Counted from the first letter of the stretch, positions 24,510-34,809 are shown. The stretch is DNA of 51,177 nucleotides from an uncultured Lachnospiraceae bacterium (GCA_945864145.1 CAMBAN010000006.1:1-51177), one strand, 5' to 3'. Numbers and translations: made by a program. The notes: generated by a model from the letters alone, not told the origin.

Positions 24510-26621
24510 TTATACCTCGAACATCAATTCTCCGTATGTTGGCATTGGCCATACGCTGCTGTCTACAAGCATTTCGAGTTTGTCGACTGGGGTACGTAAT
24601 GCTTCCATAGCAACTTTTACTGAGTCTTTGTAATAGAATGCCTGAGCTTTTACATCTTCCATTGCTGCAGCTTTTGCAGTTTCTGCTTCCAATGTCTTTA
24701 AAGCTTTTCTAGCTTCTGCAAGGAGTCCGTCTACTTCTACTAACAGGTCTGCCTGTGAAGCACCTGTTGCACCTGCTTCTTTTACTGCAAGTACTGTATT
24801 TGCAAGTTCTCCTGTGTAAGCAGCTACTGCCGGGATGATATCCTTTCCTGCCATATCAATCATAGTTAATGCTTCGATGTTGATTGTCTTTGCATAGGTT
24901 TCGTAGATAATTTCTTCACGAGACTCTAATTCTACCTTTGTAAAGATACCGAACTTCTCGAATAACTTAACTGCTTTATCTGTTGTTAATGTAGAAGCTG
25001 CTTCAATCATAGACTTGATGTTTGGAAGTCCTCTTCTTTCAGCTTCTGCTACCCATTCATCTGAGTATCCGTTGCCGTTGAATACGATTCTCTGATGCTC
25101 TGACATATACTTTTTGATTAAATCATGTACAGCTACATCAAAGTCATCAGCCTTCTCCAATACGTCTGCTGCTTCGCTGAAGGCTTCTGCAACGATTGCA
25201 TTTAAGGTTGTATTTGGTGAAGCAATAGAATCTGCAGAACCAACCATACGGAACTCAAACTTGTTTCCTGTGAATGCGAATGGTGATGTTCTGTTTCTGT
25301 CTGTTGCATCTTTTACTAAATCAGGAAGTGTAGATACACCTGTCTCTAATTTTCCACCCTGTTTTACGCTTGATGCGTCACCTGTTTCGATTAACTGTTT
25401 TACAACATCTTCAAGCTGTTCACCAAGGAAGATAGAGATAATTGCTGGTGGTGCCTCGTTAGCACCAAGTCTGTGGTCATTACCAACATCTGATGCAGAC
25501 TGACGAAGTAAATCAGCGTGTGTATCAACAGCTTTCATGATACAAGCAAGTACCAATAAGAACTGAATGTTCTTGTTTGGTGTATCGCCCGGCTCAAGAA
25601 GATTTACACCATTATCAGTTGTAATAGACCAGTTGTTGTGCTTACCGGAACCATTTACGCCAGCGTATGGTTTTTCATGTAATAAGCATCTCATGTCATG
25701 CTTTTCAGCGACTCTCTTCATAGCTTCCATAACTAACTGGTTGTGGTCTACTGCGATGTTTGCTGTTTCATAAATTGGAGCTAACTCATGCTGTGCAGGA
25801 GCTACTTCGTTGTGCTGTGTCTTTGCTGTTACGCCTAATTTCCAAAGCTCAACATTTAAATCCTTCATGTATGCGCCTACACGCTCTCTGATTACACCAA
25901 AATAATGATCTTCCATTTCCTGTCCCTTAGGAGCCGGAGCACCGAATAATGTACGTCCTGCAAACATAAGGTCTTTTCTCTGGAAATATAAATCCTTATC
26001 TACAAGGAAATATTCCTGTTCTGGTCCTACAGATGCTGTAACCTTTGTAGCCCCTGTATTACCAAATAATCTCACGATACGAAGTGCCTGTTCACTTAAA
26101 GCTTCCATAGAACGAAGTAATGGAGTTTTCTTATCCAATGCTTCTCCTGTGTATGAGCAGAATGCTGTAGGAATGCAAAGGATTGTGCCACAGCCGGATT
26201 CCTTTAAAAATGCCGGAGATGTAATATCCCATGCTGTATATCCTCTTGCTTCAAAAGTTGCACGAAGTCCGCCTGAAGGGAAAGAAGAAGCATCCGGTTC
26301 ACCTTTAATTAACTCTTTACCGGAAAATTCCATAATCATTTTTCCTTCGCTATCCGGATGTGCTACGAAAGAATCATGTTTTTCAGCGGTGATACCAGTT
26401 AGTGGCTGGAACCAATGTGTATAATGTGTTGCACCGTTTTCAACAGCCCAATCCTTCATTGCTTTTGCAACTACATCTGCTGTAGCCATAGAAAGCTCTC
26501 CACCATGTTCCATAACTCTTGTTACTTCCTGAAAAACTTTTTTAGGAAGTCTTTCTCTCATTTTTGCAACAGTAAACACTTTAGATGCAAAAATGTCTTC
26601 AACGTTTAATAATTCACTCAT
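24510..26621 (-). CDS. glnN: Glutamine synthetase type III, copy 1
   Basis: A 703-residue type III glutamine synthetase, which makes glutamine from glutamate, ammonia and ATP. Motifs are intact: [10 protein letters not shown] near residue 67, [10 protein letters not shown] (199-208), [12 protein letters not shown] (321-332), and [15 protein letters not shown] (380-394). Length is normal for the class. The start follows GTGAGGA about 10 bases upstream. A related second copy lies 2 kb upstream with aroA between. All three genes are on the same strand and each of the glutamine synthetase genes ends in the same long hairpin. This copy looks like the normal enzyme; the symbol glnA is also used. 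Confidence 0.94.
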   Translation of the reverse strand: MSELLNVEDIFASKVFTVAKMRERLPKKVFQEVTRVMEHGGELSMATADVVAKAMKDWAVENGATHYTHWFQPLTGITAEKHDSFVAHPDSEGKMIMEFSGKELIKGEPDASSFPSGGLRATFEARGYTAWDITSPAFLKESGCGTILCIPTAFCSYTGEALDKKTPLLRSMEALSEQALRIVRLFGNTGATKVTASVGPEQEYFLVDKDLYFQRKDLMFAGRTLFGAPAPKGQEMEDHYFGVIRERVGAYMKDLNVELWKLGVTAKTQHNEVAPAQHELAPIYETANIAVDHNQLVMEAMKRVAEKHDMRCLLHEKPYAGVNGSGKHNNWSITTDNGVNLLEPGDTPNKNIQFLLVLACIMKAVDTHADLLRQSASDVGNDHRLGANEAPPAIISIFLGEQLEDVVKQLIETGDASSVKQGGKLETGVSTLPDLVKDATDRNRTSPFAFTGNKFEFRMVGSADSIASPNTTLNAIVAEAFSEAADVLEKADDFDVAVHDLIKKYMSEHQRIVFNGNGYSDEWVAEAERRGLPNIKSMIEAASTLTTDKAVKLFEKFGIFTKVELESREEIIYETYAKTINIEALTMIDMAGKDIIPAVAAYTGELANTVLAVKEAGATGASQADLLVEVDGLLAEARKALKTLEAETAKAAAMEDVKAQAFYYKDSVKVAMEALRTPVDKLEMLVDSSVWPMPTYGELMFEV

Positions 26622-26693
26622 TGTATATCCTCACTTTCCTAATACATTCATTATCATTTTGCTGTGACAGTTCTTGTCAATCACGCAAAAAAA

Positions 26694-26722
26694 GTGCTCC
26701 AAAAAAAAACCTTTTGGAACAC
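26694..26722 (-). terminator. aroA terminator
   Basis: On the minus strand GTGTTCC pairs with GGAGCAC, extended by A/T pairs, and is followed by seven T's. It lies about 100 bp after the aroA stop. Confidence 0.8.
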
Positions 26723-26823
26723 CTTTGTTCATTTTTACTTATTCAATTGATACAACTACAATAACTGATTCAAGCAAAAAAATCAATACCATTTTTTATC
26801 TTTTTGCAATTTCTGAAAAAAAC

Positions 26824-28155
26824 TTATTTTTTCATTTGTCGTACTGTATCCTCGAGCACATCAAAATATTGGGCAAAGGTCTTTTTACAGCACATTGGAT
26901 TTTTTATGACTACACCATCTGTCTTTAAGCCTGTCAGTGCAAATGCCATGGCAACTCTATGGTCTTCATACGTTTCCAGCTCGCAGCCCTTCATCTGCCC
27001 CGGGAAAATAGTGACAAAATCCTCACCCTCTTCTACTTTTAAACCTAAAGCAGAAAGATTATGTACAATCGCATGAATTCTATCACATTCCTGTAACCGA
27101 ATATGTCCAATTCCGGTTATGGTGATTGGTCCATCTGCAAAGGGAGCAATCGCAGCCAAAGTCAATGCCTGATCTGAAAAAGCAGACATATCTACGGTAA
27201 AATTACCGGATAATCTGTCTGTTCCTTTCAGAAGCAAATCTTTTTTATCGGAGACGTGCAAACCATCTACCGTACATCCCATTTTTTCCAAAAGGTATAA
27301 AAAGGCCACATCTCCCTGCAGCATCTTGTTATGTACGCCCTTTACTTTTATCTTTGCACCCGCAATCGCACCTAACGCATAAAAATAAGCAGCTGCAGAC
27401 ATATCCGGTTCTATATCGTATTGAAGCGGATGAAACTTTTCTTTTCCTGATAGAATATAAAAAATCTGCCCATCCTTTTCTCTTTTATCCGCATGGACTC
27501 CAAAATCCTTCATCATTTGTGCCGTCAAATCCACGTAGCTTAATCCATGCGAACCGACAACATGAATACAAATATCCTCTGTCAGAGTACCGGCAGCAAT
27601 CAGTAAGGCACTTAAAAACTGAGAGCTTTCATCAATATTTACTGTCATTTCTGTGGGGGCAACTCCATTTGTACCTATGATGTAAAGAGGAAAATGTCCC
27701 TCTTCTTCCAAACATTCGACTGTCGCACCAGCGTTTCGAAGTGCACTGATTAATGGTTGCATCGGTCTTTTTTTCATCTGTTCAGAGGAACGGACTGTGT
27801 ACTCTCCCTCTGAAAATGCTAACATGGCAACTAAAAATCTGGCTGCTGTTCCTGCACTTCCTACATATATTTCCGCTTTTTTGTTTGGAATCTTTCCACC
27901 AAACCCGGTGATTTTGATATTACTTCCTAGCACACCGTCTGCTTCTTCAGCTACCGGAAATCCCAATTCCTTCAGGCAGGTAAGAAAATGTCTTGCGTCA
28001 TCACTTGTCAGGCATCCATTTAAGCTACTTGTCCCATCAGCCATCGCCGCAAGCAGCAAAGCTCTGTTTGTAATGGACTTAGAGCCCGGAACTGCCACTT
28101 CTGTCATTTTTTCTGTATCTATATTTCGAAGGCATTTTACTACATAGTTATCCAT
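26824..28155 (-). CDS. aroA: 3-phosphoshikimate 1-carboxyvinyltransferase (EPSP synthase)
   Basis: The 443-residue enzyme condenses shikimate-3-phosphate with PEP in the shikimate pathway for aromatic amino acids. The N-terminus has VPGSKSITNRALLLAAMADG (about residues 21-40) and the middle has GSAGTAARFLVAMLAF, the PEP-contact region. The C-terminal half contains DMSAAAYFYALGAI and EDHRVAMAFALTG, the conserved final motif. The frame is open 37 codons upstream into repeat sequence, but the ATG at 28155 follows TAGGAG and starts MDNYVVKCL. It stands between two glutamine synthetase genes, an unusual setting. Length is slightly above the usual 427. Confidence 0.95.
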   Translation of the reverse strand: MDNYVVKCLRNIDTEKMTEVAVPGSKSITNRALLLAAMADGTSSLNGCLTSDDARHFLTCLKELGFPVAEEADGVLGSNIKITGFGGKIPNKKAEIYVGSAGTAARFLVAMLAFSEGEYTVRSSEQMKKRPMQPLISALRNAGATVECLEEEGHFPLYIIGTNGVAPTEMTVNIDESSQFLSALLIAAGTLTEDICIHVVGSHGLSYVDLTAQMMKDFGVHADKREKDGQIFYILSGKEKFHPLQYDIEPDMSAAAYFYALGAIAGAKIKVKGVHNKMLQGDVAFLYLLEKMGCTVDGLHVSDKKDLLLKGTDRLSGNFTVDMSAFSDQALTLAAIAPFADGPITITGIGHIRLQECDRIHAIVHNLSALGLKVEEGEDFVTIFPGQMKGCELETYEDHRVAMAFALTGLKTDGVVIKNPMCCKKTFAQYFDVLEDTVRQMKK

Positions 28156-28230
28156 AAAGTATGCTCCTACTTCCTTTTCATGCAAATTATAGTCTTCATC
28201 ATAACATATTTCCAACATTCTTTCCAGCCC

Positions 28231-28465
28231 GCAATGCGCAACCTCAAACGTCTTCGCTGTTTTCACTCCGCAATGCGCAACCTCGAATCCGTGCTTCGCA
28301 CTTCTTCTCGGTCGCGTGCTTCGCCTCCCTCACGGGAAGATTGAGCAATGCCAACCTCAAACGTCTTCGCCGTTTTCGGTCGCGTGCTTCGCCTCCCTCA
28401 CGGGAAGATTGAGCAATGCCAACCTCAAACGTCTTCGCCGTTTTCGGTCGCGTGCTTCGCACTAT
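28231..28465. repeat. Intergenic repeats downstream of glnA copy 2
   Basis: GCAATGC-led units begin at 28231, 28270, 28345 and 28413. The last two are spaced 68 bp and are near-identical, each with AACCTCAAACGTCTTCGCCG. Between them sits CTCCCTCACGGGAAGATT. They match the units at 24307-24437. No coding frame here has a convincing start. Confidence 0.85.
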
Positions 28466-28526
28466 AAAAATACAAGGAAAGCCCTTGTTTCGTGCAAGCA
28501 CGAACTTGGGCTTTCCTTGTATTTTT
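28466..28526 (-). terminator. glnA copy 2 terminator (long hairpin)
   Basis: Same hairpin as at 24438-24498, here with a perfect AAAAATACAAGGAAAGCCC outer stem. Compared with copy 1, both arms changed together, so pairing is kept. Confidence 0.88.
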
Positions 28527-28537
28527 GCATTGCTCAA

Positions 28538-30649
28538 TTATATCTCGAACATCAGGTCTCCATATGTAGGCATTGGCCATACGGCGCTATCGACGAGCAT
28601 TTCGAGTTTGTCGACCGGGGTTCTTAATGCTGTCATGGCTACATCGACAACATCTTTATAATAGAATGCTCTTTCTTTGGCATTCTTGATTTTTGTAGCC
28701 TGTGCGGTACATTCTTCCAGATGAGTCAAAGCTTTCTTTGCTTCAGCAAGGAGGCTGTCTACCTGGATAAGTAATTCTGTCTGTGCGGTTGCAGGTGCAC
28801 CGGCTTCTTTTACTGTCACTACGGTATTGGCTAAGTCACCAGTGTATGCTGCAACTGCAGGGATAATATCTTTACCGGCCATATCTATCATAGTCAGTGC
28901 TTCGATATTAATTGTCTTTGCATAGGTTTCATAAATAATCTCTTCACGGGACTCTAACTCTACCTTGGTAAAAATACCAAACTTTTCAAAAAGTTTTACT
29001 GCCTTCTCTGTTGTAAGTGTTGGTGCAGCTTCAATGGTTGACTGAATATTTGGAAGTCCTCTTCTCTTTGCTTCCTCATACCATTCCTCAGAGTATCCGT
29101 TTCCGCTGAATAAGATTCTCTGATGCTCTGTCATATATTCTTTAATCAAATCATGCACAGCCATATCGAAATCTTCTGCCTTTTCCAAGCGGTCCGCAGC
29201 TTCACAAAATGCTTCTGCAACAATGGCATTGATGGTTGTGTTTGGTGAAGCAATAGAGTCAGAAGAACCTACTGTTCTGAATTCAAATTTATTTCCTGTA
29301 AATGCAAACGGTGAGGTTCTGTTTCTATCTGTGGCATCCTTTACAAAGTCCGGAAGTGTAGATACACCTGTTGCAAGCTTTTCTCCCTTTTTCGCACTTG
29401 ATGCAACACCTGTTTCCACAAGCTGCTTTACAACATCCTCTAACTGTTCTCCAAGGAAAATGGAAATAATAACAGGTGGTGCCTCACTGGCTCCTAATCT
29501 GCGGTCATTTCCTACATCTGCTGCAGACTGACGAAGCAGGTCTGCATGCGTATCAACAGCTTTCATAATACATGCAAGAACCAGTAGAAACTGGATATTT
29601 TCATTTGGTGTTTCACCTGGCTCTAACAGGTTGATACCATTATCTGTAGTAATAGACCAGTTATCATGCTTTCCGGAACCACTCACACCTTCATACGGTT
29701 TTTCGTGCAATAAGCATCTCATATCATGCTTTACAGCAACTCTCTTCATGGCTTCCATAACTAACTGGTTGTGGTCTACTGCAATGTTTGCAGTTTCATA
29801 AATTGGAGCCAATTCGTGCTGTGCAGGAGCTACTTCATTATGCTGTGTTTTTGCAGTAACACCTAATTTCCACAATTCCTCATTTAAATCTTTCATATAT
29901 GCGCCGACACGTTCTCTGATGACGCCAAAATAATGGTCTTCCATTTCCTGTCCCTTAGGCGCCGGAGCTCCAAACAGAGTACGTCCTGCAAACATCAAAT
30001 CTTTTCTTTGTAAAAATAAATCTTTATCAACTAAAAAGTATTCCTGTTCTGCACCTACGCTGGCAGTAACCTTTGTTGCTTCTGTATTTCCAAATAAACG
30101 GACAATTCGAAGTGCCTGTTCATTTAAGGCTTCCATAGATCTTAAAAGTGGAGTTTTTTTATCGAGTGCTTCCCCTGTATAAGAGCAGAAAGCAGTAGGG
30201 ATACAAAGAGTCACACCACATGCTGACTCCTTTAAAAATGCCGGAGATGTGATATCCCATGCTGTATAACCTCTTGCTTCAAAGGTTGCTCGAAGTCCAC
30301 CGGATGGGAAAGAAGAAGCATCAGATTCACCTTTAATGAGCTCTTTTCCGGAAAAATCCATAAGCATCTTTCCTTCTTCATCAGGGTGTGTTACAAATGC
30401 ATCATGTTTTTCTGCTGTGATTCCTGTTAATGGTTGGAACCAATGCGTATAGTGTGTTGCGCCATGTTCAACAGCCCAGTCTTTCATCGCTTTTGCAACT
30501 ACATCCGCTGTAGCCATAGAAAGTTCTCCACCATGTTCCATAACACGGATTACTTCCTGAAATACCTTTTTGGGCAATCTTTCTCTCATTTTTGCCACTG
30601 TAAATACGTTTGATGCGAATAATTCTTCCACATTTAGCAATTCGCTCAT
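28538..30649 (-). CDS. Glutamine synthetase type III, copy 2 (diverged active-site motifs)
   Basis: A 703-residue paralogue of the neighbouring glutamine synthetase, mostly identical by eye along the whole length. Five changes fall in motifs that copy 1 keeps: P200 to A in GPEQE, N323 to S and N329 to D in NGSGKHNNW, and H383 to R and N388 to S in [12 protein letters not shown]. Fold and length are intact, so it is likely expressed, but activity or specificity may differ; a regulatory role or an altered substrate is possible. GTGAGGAAG lies about 10 bases before the ATG at 30649; a GTG 15 bases earlier is less likely. The gene has the same 3' hairpin and repeats as copy 1. Confidence 0.9.
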   Translation of the reverse strand: MSELLNVEELFASNVFTVAKMRERLPKKVFQEVIRVMEHGGELSMATADVVAKAMKDWAVEHGATHYTHWFQPLTGITAEKHDAFVTHPDEEGKMLMDFSGKELIKGESDASSFPSGGLRATFEARGYTAWDITSPAFLKESACGVTLCIPTAFCSYTGEALDKKTPLLRSMEALNEQALRIVRLFGNTEATKVTASVGAEQEYFLVDKDLFLQRKDLMFAGRTLFGAPAPKGQEMEDHYFGVIRERVGAYMKDLNEELWKLGVTAKTQHNEVAPAQHELAPIYETANIAVDHNQLVMEAMKRVAVKHDMRCLLHEKPYEGVSGSGKHDNWSITTDNGINLLEPGETPNENIQFLLVLACIMKAVDTHADLLRQSAADVGNDRRLGASEAPPVIISIFLGEQLEDVVKQLVETGVASSAKKGEKLATGVSTLPDFVKDATDRNRTSPFAFTGNKFEFRTVGSSDSIASPNTTINAIVAEAFCEAADRLEKAEDFDMAVHDLIKEYMTEHQRILFSGNGYSEEWYEEAKRRGLPNIQSTIEAAPTLTTEKAVKLFEKFGIFTKVELESREEIIYETYAKTINIEALTMIDMAGKDIIPAVAAYTGDLANTVVTVKEAGAPATAQTELLIQVDSLLAEAKKALTHLEECTAQATKIKNAKERAFYYKDVVDVAMTALRTPVDKLEMLVDSAVWPMPTYGDLMFEI

Positions 30650-30803
30650 TATCTTCTTCCTCACTTTCGGTATATAGAAATTGTGTAAAACTACAATCTA
30701 ACTTATCATACCATATCAGGCGCTATATTGCACAGTCGTGAATACTACCCAATGTTTATTTTAGTAACATATTCCTATAAACATTTTGCACAAAAGCATC
30801 AAA

Positions 30804-30830
30804 AAAGAGTCAGCCAAAGGCTAACTCTTT
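30804..30830 (-). terminator. Terminator overlapping the U32 gene stop codon
   Basis: A 12-bp stem with one G-U (AAAGAGTTAGCC / GGCTGACTCTTT on the minus strand) and a 3-base loop is followed by T's. Its upstream arm contains the stop codon of the U32 gene. Confidence 0.85.
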
Positions 30831-32056
30831 ACACGCATAATATCGTACTGGTCCGGTTTTACATCAAGCTCTACAAAAAGCTCCTGCTTAGAATGAGGAC
30901 AACTCTCCACAGGCTCACCATCTTCGTTGTACATGCCAAGCACCTTAGCCGGCACATTACTTCCATCAGGCTTCATGATTTCAATGGTGTCTCCTACACA
31001 GAACTTATTTCTCTGCTGGAATTTTGCATACCCACGTTCATCAATATATGCCACAATTCCCAAATAAATATATTCGTTTACATAAGTATTGCTATCATAT
31101 ATCTGGGTATCCACCGTCGGCTTTCCAAAATAGAAACCGGTCGTAAACTGTCTGTAGGTACACTTTCCGATTTCCGCCTTATACCACTCCATATTTTCAC
31201 GGTAGGTTTCCTCGGAAGTAAAATAGTCATCTATTGCCTTGCGATAAGTTCTTGCTACACAGGCAACATATAAAGCTGTTTTCATACGACCCTCAATTTT
31301 CAAGCTGTCAATTCCTGCATCCACAAGCTCCGGTACATGCTCTATCATGCACAAATCCTTAGAGTTGAAAATATAGGTACCTCTTTCATTCTCATAAACA
31401 GGCAGATATTCTCCCGGTCTTTTTTCCTCTACCACAGAGTATTTCCAACGGCATGGATGTGTGCAGGCTCCCTGATTTGCATCTCTTCCCGTAAAATAGT
31501 TGGAAAGCAGGCATCTGCCTGAGTAGGAAATGCACATCGCACCATGGATAAAGCTTTCAATCTCCATTTCATCCGGAATATGTGCTCTGATTTCCTTGAT
31601 TTCAGCAAGTGAAAGCTCTCTTGCTGACACGACACGTTTCGCACCAAGCTTCCACCAGAAAAGGTAAGTCTGATAATTGGTGTTGTTTGCCTGCGTAGAA
31701 ATATGAATCTCTATTTCCGGGCAAACCTCCTGGGCAATCGTAAACATACCAGGGTCTGAAATAATCAAAGCATCCGGCTTGATGTCCTTTAATTCCGTAA
31801 AATAAGCTCTTGCTCCATCCAAATCATCATTATGGGCTAAAATATTAGCTGTAACATATACCTTAACTCCATGCTCATGCGCAAAGGCAATACCCTCACG
31901 CATGTCCTCTGATGAAAAATTCTTTGCATTGGCACGAAGTCCAAAGGCTTCTCCACCGATATAAACAGCATCTGCGCCAAAAATAACGGCTGTTTTCAAT
32001 ACTTCCAGGTTACTTGCCGGAATCAACAGCTCCGGTTTTTTTCTTTTATTACACAT
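30821..32056 (-). CDS. Peptidase U32 family protein (RlhA/TrhP-type rRNA or tRNA hydroxylation)
   Basis: A 411-residue U32-family protein, the YrrO type of Bacillus. It opens with PELLIPASNLEVLKTAV and carries the family signature around CISYSGRCLLSNYFTGRD, NQGACTHPCRW (about residues 170-206). The four Cys there probably bind an iron-sulfur cluster. Members such as RlhA and TrhP act in prephenate-dependent hydroxylation of 23S rRNA or tRNA wobble uridine rather than as proteases. It is the last gene of the mtaB-ireB-ruvX-DUF1292-rnj-mltG-yrrM run; its start codon lies 3 bp after the methyltransferase gene, with GGAGAAG as ribosome-binding site. Confidence 0.85.
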   Translation of the reverse strand: MCNKRKKPELLIPASNLEVLKTAVIFGADAVYIGGEAFGLRANAKNFSSEDMREGIAFAHEHGVKVYVTANILAHNDDLDGARAYFTELKDIKPDALIISDPGMFTIAQEVCPEIEIHISTQANNTNYQTYLFWWKLGAKRVVSARELSLAEIKEIRAHIPDEMEIESFIHGAMCISYSGRCLLSNYFTGRDANQGACTHPCRWKYSVVEEKRPGEYLPVYENERGTYIFNSKDLCMIEHVPELVDAGIDSLKIEGRMKTALYVACVARTYRKAIDDYFTSEETYRENMEWYKAEIGKCTYRQFTTGFYFGKPTVDTQIYDSNTYVNEYIYLGIVAYIDERGYAKFQQRNKFCVGDTIEIMKPDGSNVPAKVLGMYNEDGEPVESCPHSKQELFVELDVKPDQYDIMRVKS

Positions 32057-32059
32057 CTG

Positions 32060-32707
32060 TTACTTCTCCAATTTTGTAGATAATGTGACGCCATCTGCAA
32101 GTGGCAAAATCACTGTTTCGAGTTTCTCATGATGAGTCAGGGCATATAAATATTCTCTCATACGATTATGTATGGTTCTGTTTCTCCTGGTAATGGCATA
32201 TTTTGACTCAATGATATCGCCATCCTGCAAAATATTATCAGAAACCAATAAACCGCCCGGCTCCAATAATCTTAAGATATCAGGCAGGAAATGAATATAC
32301 TGTCCTTTGGCAGCATCCATAAAAATAAAGTCAAAGGTTTCCTGTAAATCAGAAAGGACCTCGGTCGCATCTCCTTCTATCAAAGTAATGCTATCCTGTT
32401 TCCCTGCCTTTTTAAAGTTTTCCTTTGCTAAAGGTATCCTTTTTTCATATTTTTCTATCGTGGTAATATGACATCCTTCAGGGGCATACTCGCTCATGAA
32501 TAACGCAGAAAAACCAATGGCCGGTCCGACCTCCAGAATTTTCATCGGTTTCCCCCATGACATGAGAAACCGTAATAAACTCTGCATCTGTGGTCTGATA
32601 ATCGGTACATTGGTCTCTTTTGCATATTTTTCTAATTCATGTAAATACGGCGGATTGCCACAATCAAAGGAATGAATAAAAGTCATCATTCTTTCGTCTG
32701 TAATCAA
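32060..32707 (-). CDS. Class I SAM O-methyltransferase (YrrM/TrmR-like)
   Basis: A 215-residue methyltransferase of the type 3 (catechol-O-methyltransferase-like) fold. It has the SAM-binding MKILEVGPAIGFSALF (about residues 60-75) and the metal-binding DFIFMDAAKGQYIHFL region. In Bacillus the neighbour-related YrrM (TrmR) methylates tRNA uridine-derived 5-hydroxyuridine at the wobble position. That fits the U32 (TrhP-type) gene directly after it, since the two enzymes act in sequence. The start is a TTG at 32707, with GGAGG eight bases upstream, overlapping the mltG-like stop by four bases (TTGA); a longer frame starts at 32740. Confidence 0.85.
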   Translation of the reverse strand: MITDERMMTFIHSFDCGNPPYLHELEKYAKETNVPIIRPQMQSLLRFLMSWGKPMKILEVGPAIGFSALFMSEYAPEGCHITTIEKYEKRIPLAKENFKKAGKQDSITLIEGDATEVLSDLQETFDFIFMDAAKGQYIHFLPDILRLLEPGGLLVSDNILQDGDIIESKYAITRRNRTIHNRMREYLYALTHHEKLETVILPLADGVTLSTKLEK

Positions 32708-33090
32708 TTTTCTACCTCCGTGGTATCCTCTGTCGCACACAGCACTTCCAGAATCTCTTCCATAGACATAGACGTACTTAGCTCGTAAGAGCCCGGCTGT
32801 ATCTCATCCTCACTCTCAGAAAGCTTTGCTAAAATAATAAATGCTGTTGCATCACGAATGATACCCTTTTCCTCTAACAGTTTTCCAACATCTCCCGAAT
32901 CCTGCATTTCTGAAATGGTAACACTTACAGTCCTTCCTTCTCCCTCTGAGACGGGAATATCTGCAAACAGTTGAAAACCAAAATCATAAGCAGATACCGC
33001 AGCTTTAAAAACAAATATAATCACAACTGCCGCAATCGCTATTTTAATTATCATACCTGTAACAGCACCCAAAAGCTGCTTTACGTTCAT
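32704..33090 (-). CDS. Short MltG/YceG-like membrane protein, N-terminal region only
   Basis: A 128-residue protein with one N-terminal membrane helix (about residues 10-32), then a compact domain resembling the LysM-like N-terminal part of MltG (VSVTISEMQDSGDVGKLLEEKGII and the later IQPGSYELSTSMSMEEIL). The catalytic lytic transglycosylase domain of full MltG is absent. MltG normally cuts nascent glycan strands near the membrane. Short forms are found in this position in clostridia by my recollection, so this may be a natural variant, not a broken gene. The ATG at 33090 follows GGAGGAG. The methyltransferase start overlaps its end. Confidence 0.7.
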   Translation of the reverse strand: MNVKQLLGAVTGMIIKIAIAAVVIIFVFKAAVSAYDFGFQLFADIPVSEGEGRTVSVTISEMQDSGDVGKLLEEKGIIRDATAFIILAKLSESEDEIQPGSYELSTSMSMEEILEVLCATEDTTEVEN

Positions 33091-33121
33091 AATGTCTCCT
33101 CCCATCCAGAACCGGTTACCC

Positions 33122-34795
33122 TTAAATCTCCATAATAATCGGTAAAATCATTGGTCTGCGCTTTGTCTTTTTCCATACAAATTCACCTAAGGTATCTTTT
33201 ATTGTACCTTTGATTTTACCCCAGTCTGTGACATTTTTCTTAAGGCAATTCAATACAGCCTTTTCAATGACCTTTCTTGCTTCCTCCATCAGTTCATCAG
33301 ACTCCTTCACATAAACGAAGCCTCTTGAAACAATATCCGGTCCTGCAAGCAGTTCACTGGATGCTGCATCTAAAGACATAACAACAATCAGAATACCATC
33401 TTCTGCCAAATGCTGTCTGTCTCTTAATACTACATTTCCGACATCACCAACACCAAGACCATCTACCAGCACCGTTCCGACCGGTACTTTTCCTGTCACT
33501 GCTGCACCATTTCCATCTAAGGAAAGAACCTCTCCGGAGCTTAAGATAAAAACATCCTCTTTATCATAGCCTAAGTCCATTGCAATCTTGGCATGTGCCT
33601 TTAAATGCTTGTATTCACCATGCACAGGAATCGCATATTTGGGCTTTGTCAACGTATATATCAGCTTAATTTCTTCCTGACAAGCATGTCCTGAAACATG
33701 GGTATCCTGGAAAATAACATCTGCACCCTTCTTAAAGAGTTCATTAATTACCTTGGTAACAGCCTTTTCATTACCAGGAATCGGGCTGGAAGAAAAGATA
33801 ACGGTATCGCCCTTTCCAATAGAAATCTTTTTGTGCATGCCATTTGCCATACGGCTCAAAGCTGCCATGCTTTCTCCCTGACTTCCTGTTGTAATGATAA
33901 CAGTCTTGTCCTTTGGATAATTTTTCAGTTTTTCTATATCAATCAAGGTGTTCTCAGGAATACTGATACGATTGAGATTCGATGCTGTCTCTATAATATT
34001 TACCATACTTCTTCCTTCGACCACAACTTTTCTGCCAAATTTATATGCAGTATTAATAATCTGCTGTACTCTGTCTACATTAGACGCAAAAGTCGCAATG
34101 ATGATTCTTGTTTTCTTATGGTCCTCAAATAAAGTGTCAAAAACACTTCCTAACGTTTTTTCAGATGGGGTAAATCCCGGTCTTTCTGCATTGGTACTGT
34201 CACACATTAAAGCAAGTACGCCTTTTTTTCCAAGCTCTGCAAAGCGCTGTAAGTCAATGGCATCTCCAAAAACAGGTGTATAATCTACCTTAAAATCTCC
34301 GGTGTGTACTACAATTCCTGCCGGAGAATAAATGGCAAGTGCCGCTGCATCTACAATACTGTGGTTTGTTTTGATAAATTCAATTCTAAAGCAGCCTAAA
34401 TTGATATTCTGTCCGAATTTAACCACTTTTCTTCTGACATTATGCACAAGATTGTGCTCGGTAAGCTTATTTTCAATAATACCCATTGTCAGTTTTGTTG
34501 CATAGATAGGTACATTCATTTCCTTTAACACATAAGGGAGTGCACCGATATGGTCCTCATGACCGTGTGTAATGACAAAACCCTTTACTTTGTCTGCATT
34601 TGCCTTTAGATAGGTAATATCAGGGATTACCAGGTCAACACCCAGCATATCGTCCTCCGGGAAACTCAGACCGCAATCCACAACAATAATACTGTCTTCG
34701 TACTCAAAGGCAGTAATGTTCATACCAATCTGCTCAAGACCACCTAAAGGTATGATTTTGAGCTTTGATGTATTTTCTGTTTTATTCTGTTTCAC
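33122..34795 (-). CDS. rnj: Ribonuclease J
   Basis: A 557-residue metallo-beta-lactamase/beta-CASP ribonuclease with exo- and endonuclease action on RNA, central to mRNA decay and rRNA maturation in Firmicutes. It contains FVITHGHEDHIGALPYV (the HxHxDH zinc motif, about residues 73-89), the VVHTGDFKVD motif, and later VSGHACQEE in the beta-CASP part. The C-terminal portion includes the VIFSSSPIPGNE strand and the late KRRPMILPII end. The GTG at 34795 has GGAGG five bases upstream; another GTG at 34807 is too close. It is between the DUF1292 gene (14 bp) and the mltG-like gene. Confidence 0.93.
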   Translation of the reverse strand: MKQNKTENTSKLKIIPLGGLEQIGMNITAFEYEDSIIVVDCGLSFPEDDMLGVDLVIPDITYLKANADKVKGFVITHGHEDHIGALPYVLKEMNVPIYATKLTMGIIENKLTEHNLVHNVRRKVVKFGQNINLGCFRIEFIKTNHSIVDAAALAIYSPAGIVVHTGDFKVDYTPVFGDAIDLQRFAELGKKGVLALMCDSTNAERPGFTPSEKTLGSVFDTLFEDHKKTRIIIATFASNVDRVQQIINTAYKFGRKVVVEGRSMVNIIETASNLNRISIPENTLIDIEKLKNYPKDKTVIITTGSQGESMAALSRMANGMHKKISIGKGDTVIFSSSPIPGNEKAVTKVINELFKKGADVIFQDTHVSGHACQEEIKLIYTLTKPKYAIPVHGEYKHLKAHAKIAMDLGYDKEDVFILSSGEVLSLDGNGAAVTGKVPVGTVLVDGLGVGDVGNVVLRDRQHLAEDGILIVVMSLDAASSELLAGPDIVSRGFVYVKESDELMEEARKVIEKAVLNCLKKNVTDWGKIKGTIKDTLGEFVWKKTKRRPMILPIIMEI

Positions 34796-34809
34796 GTAAA
34801 CCTCCACAC

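Noticed and set aside
26622-26823. Small open frames before glnA copy 1
   Set aside because: They overlap the aroA terminator and glnA leader and have no ribosome-binding site.
28156-28266. Longer N-terminal extension of AroA
   Set aside because: The 37 extra codons lie in intergenic repeat sequence; the ATG at 28155 has a good ribosome-binding site.
28244-28537. Small basic proteins in the intergenic repeats on either strand
   Set aside because: These frames run through repeats and terminator hairpins and lack start signals.
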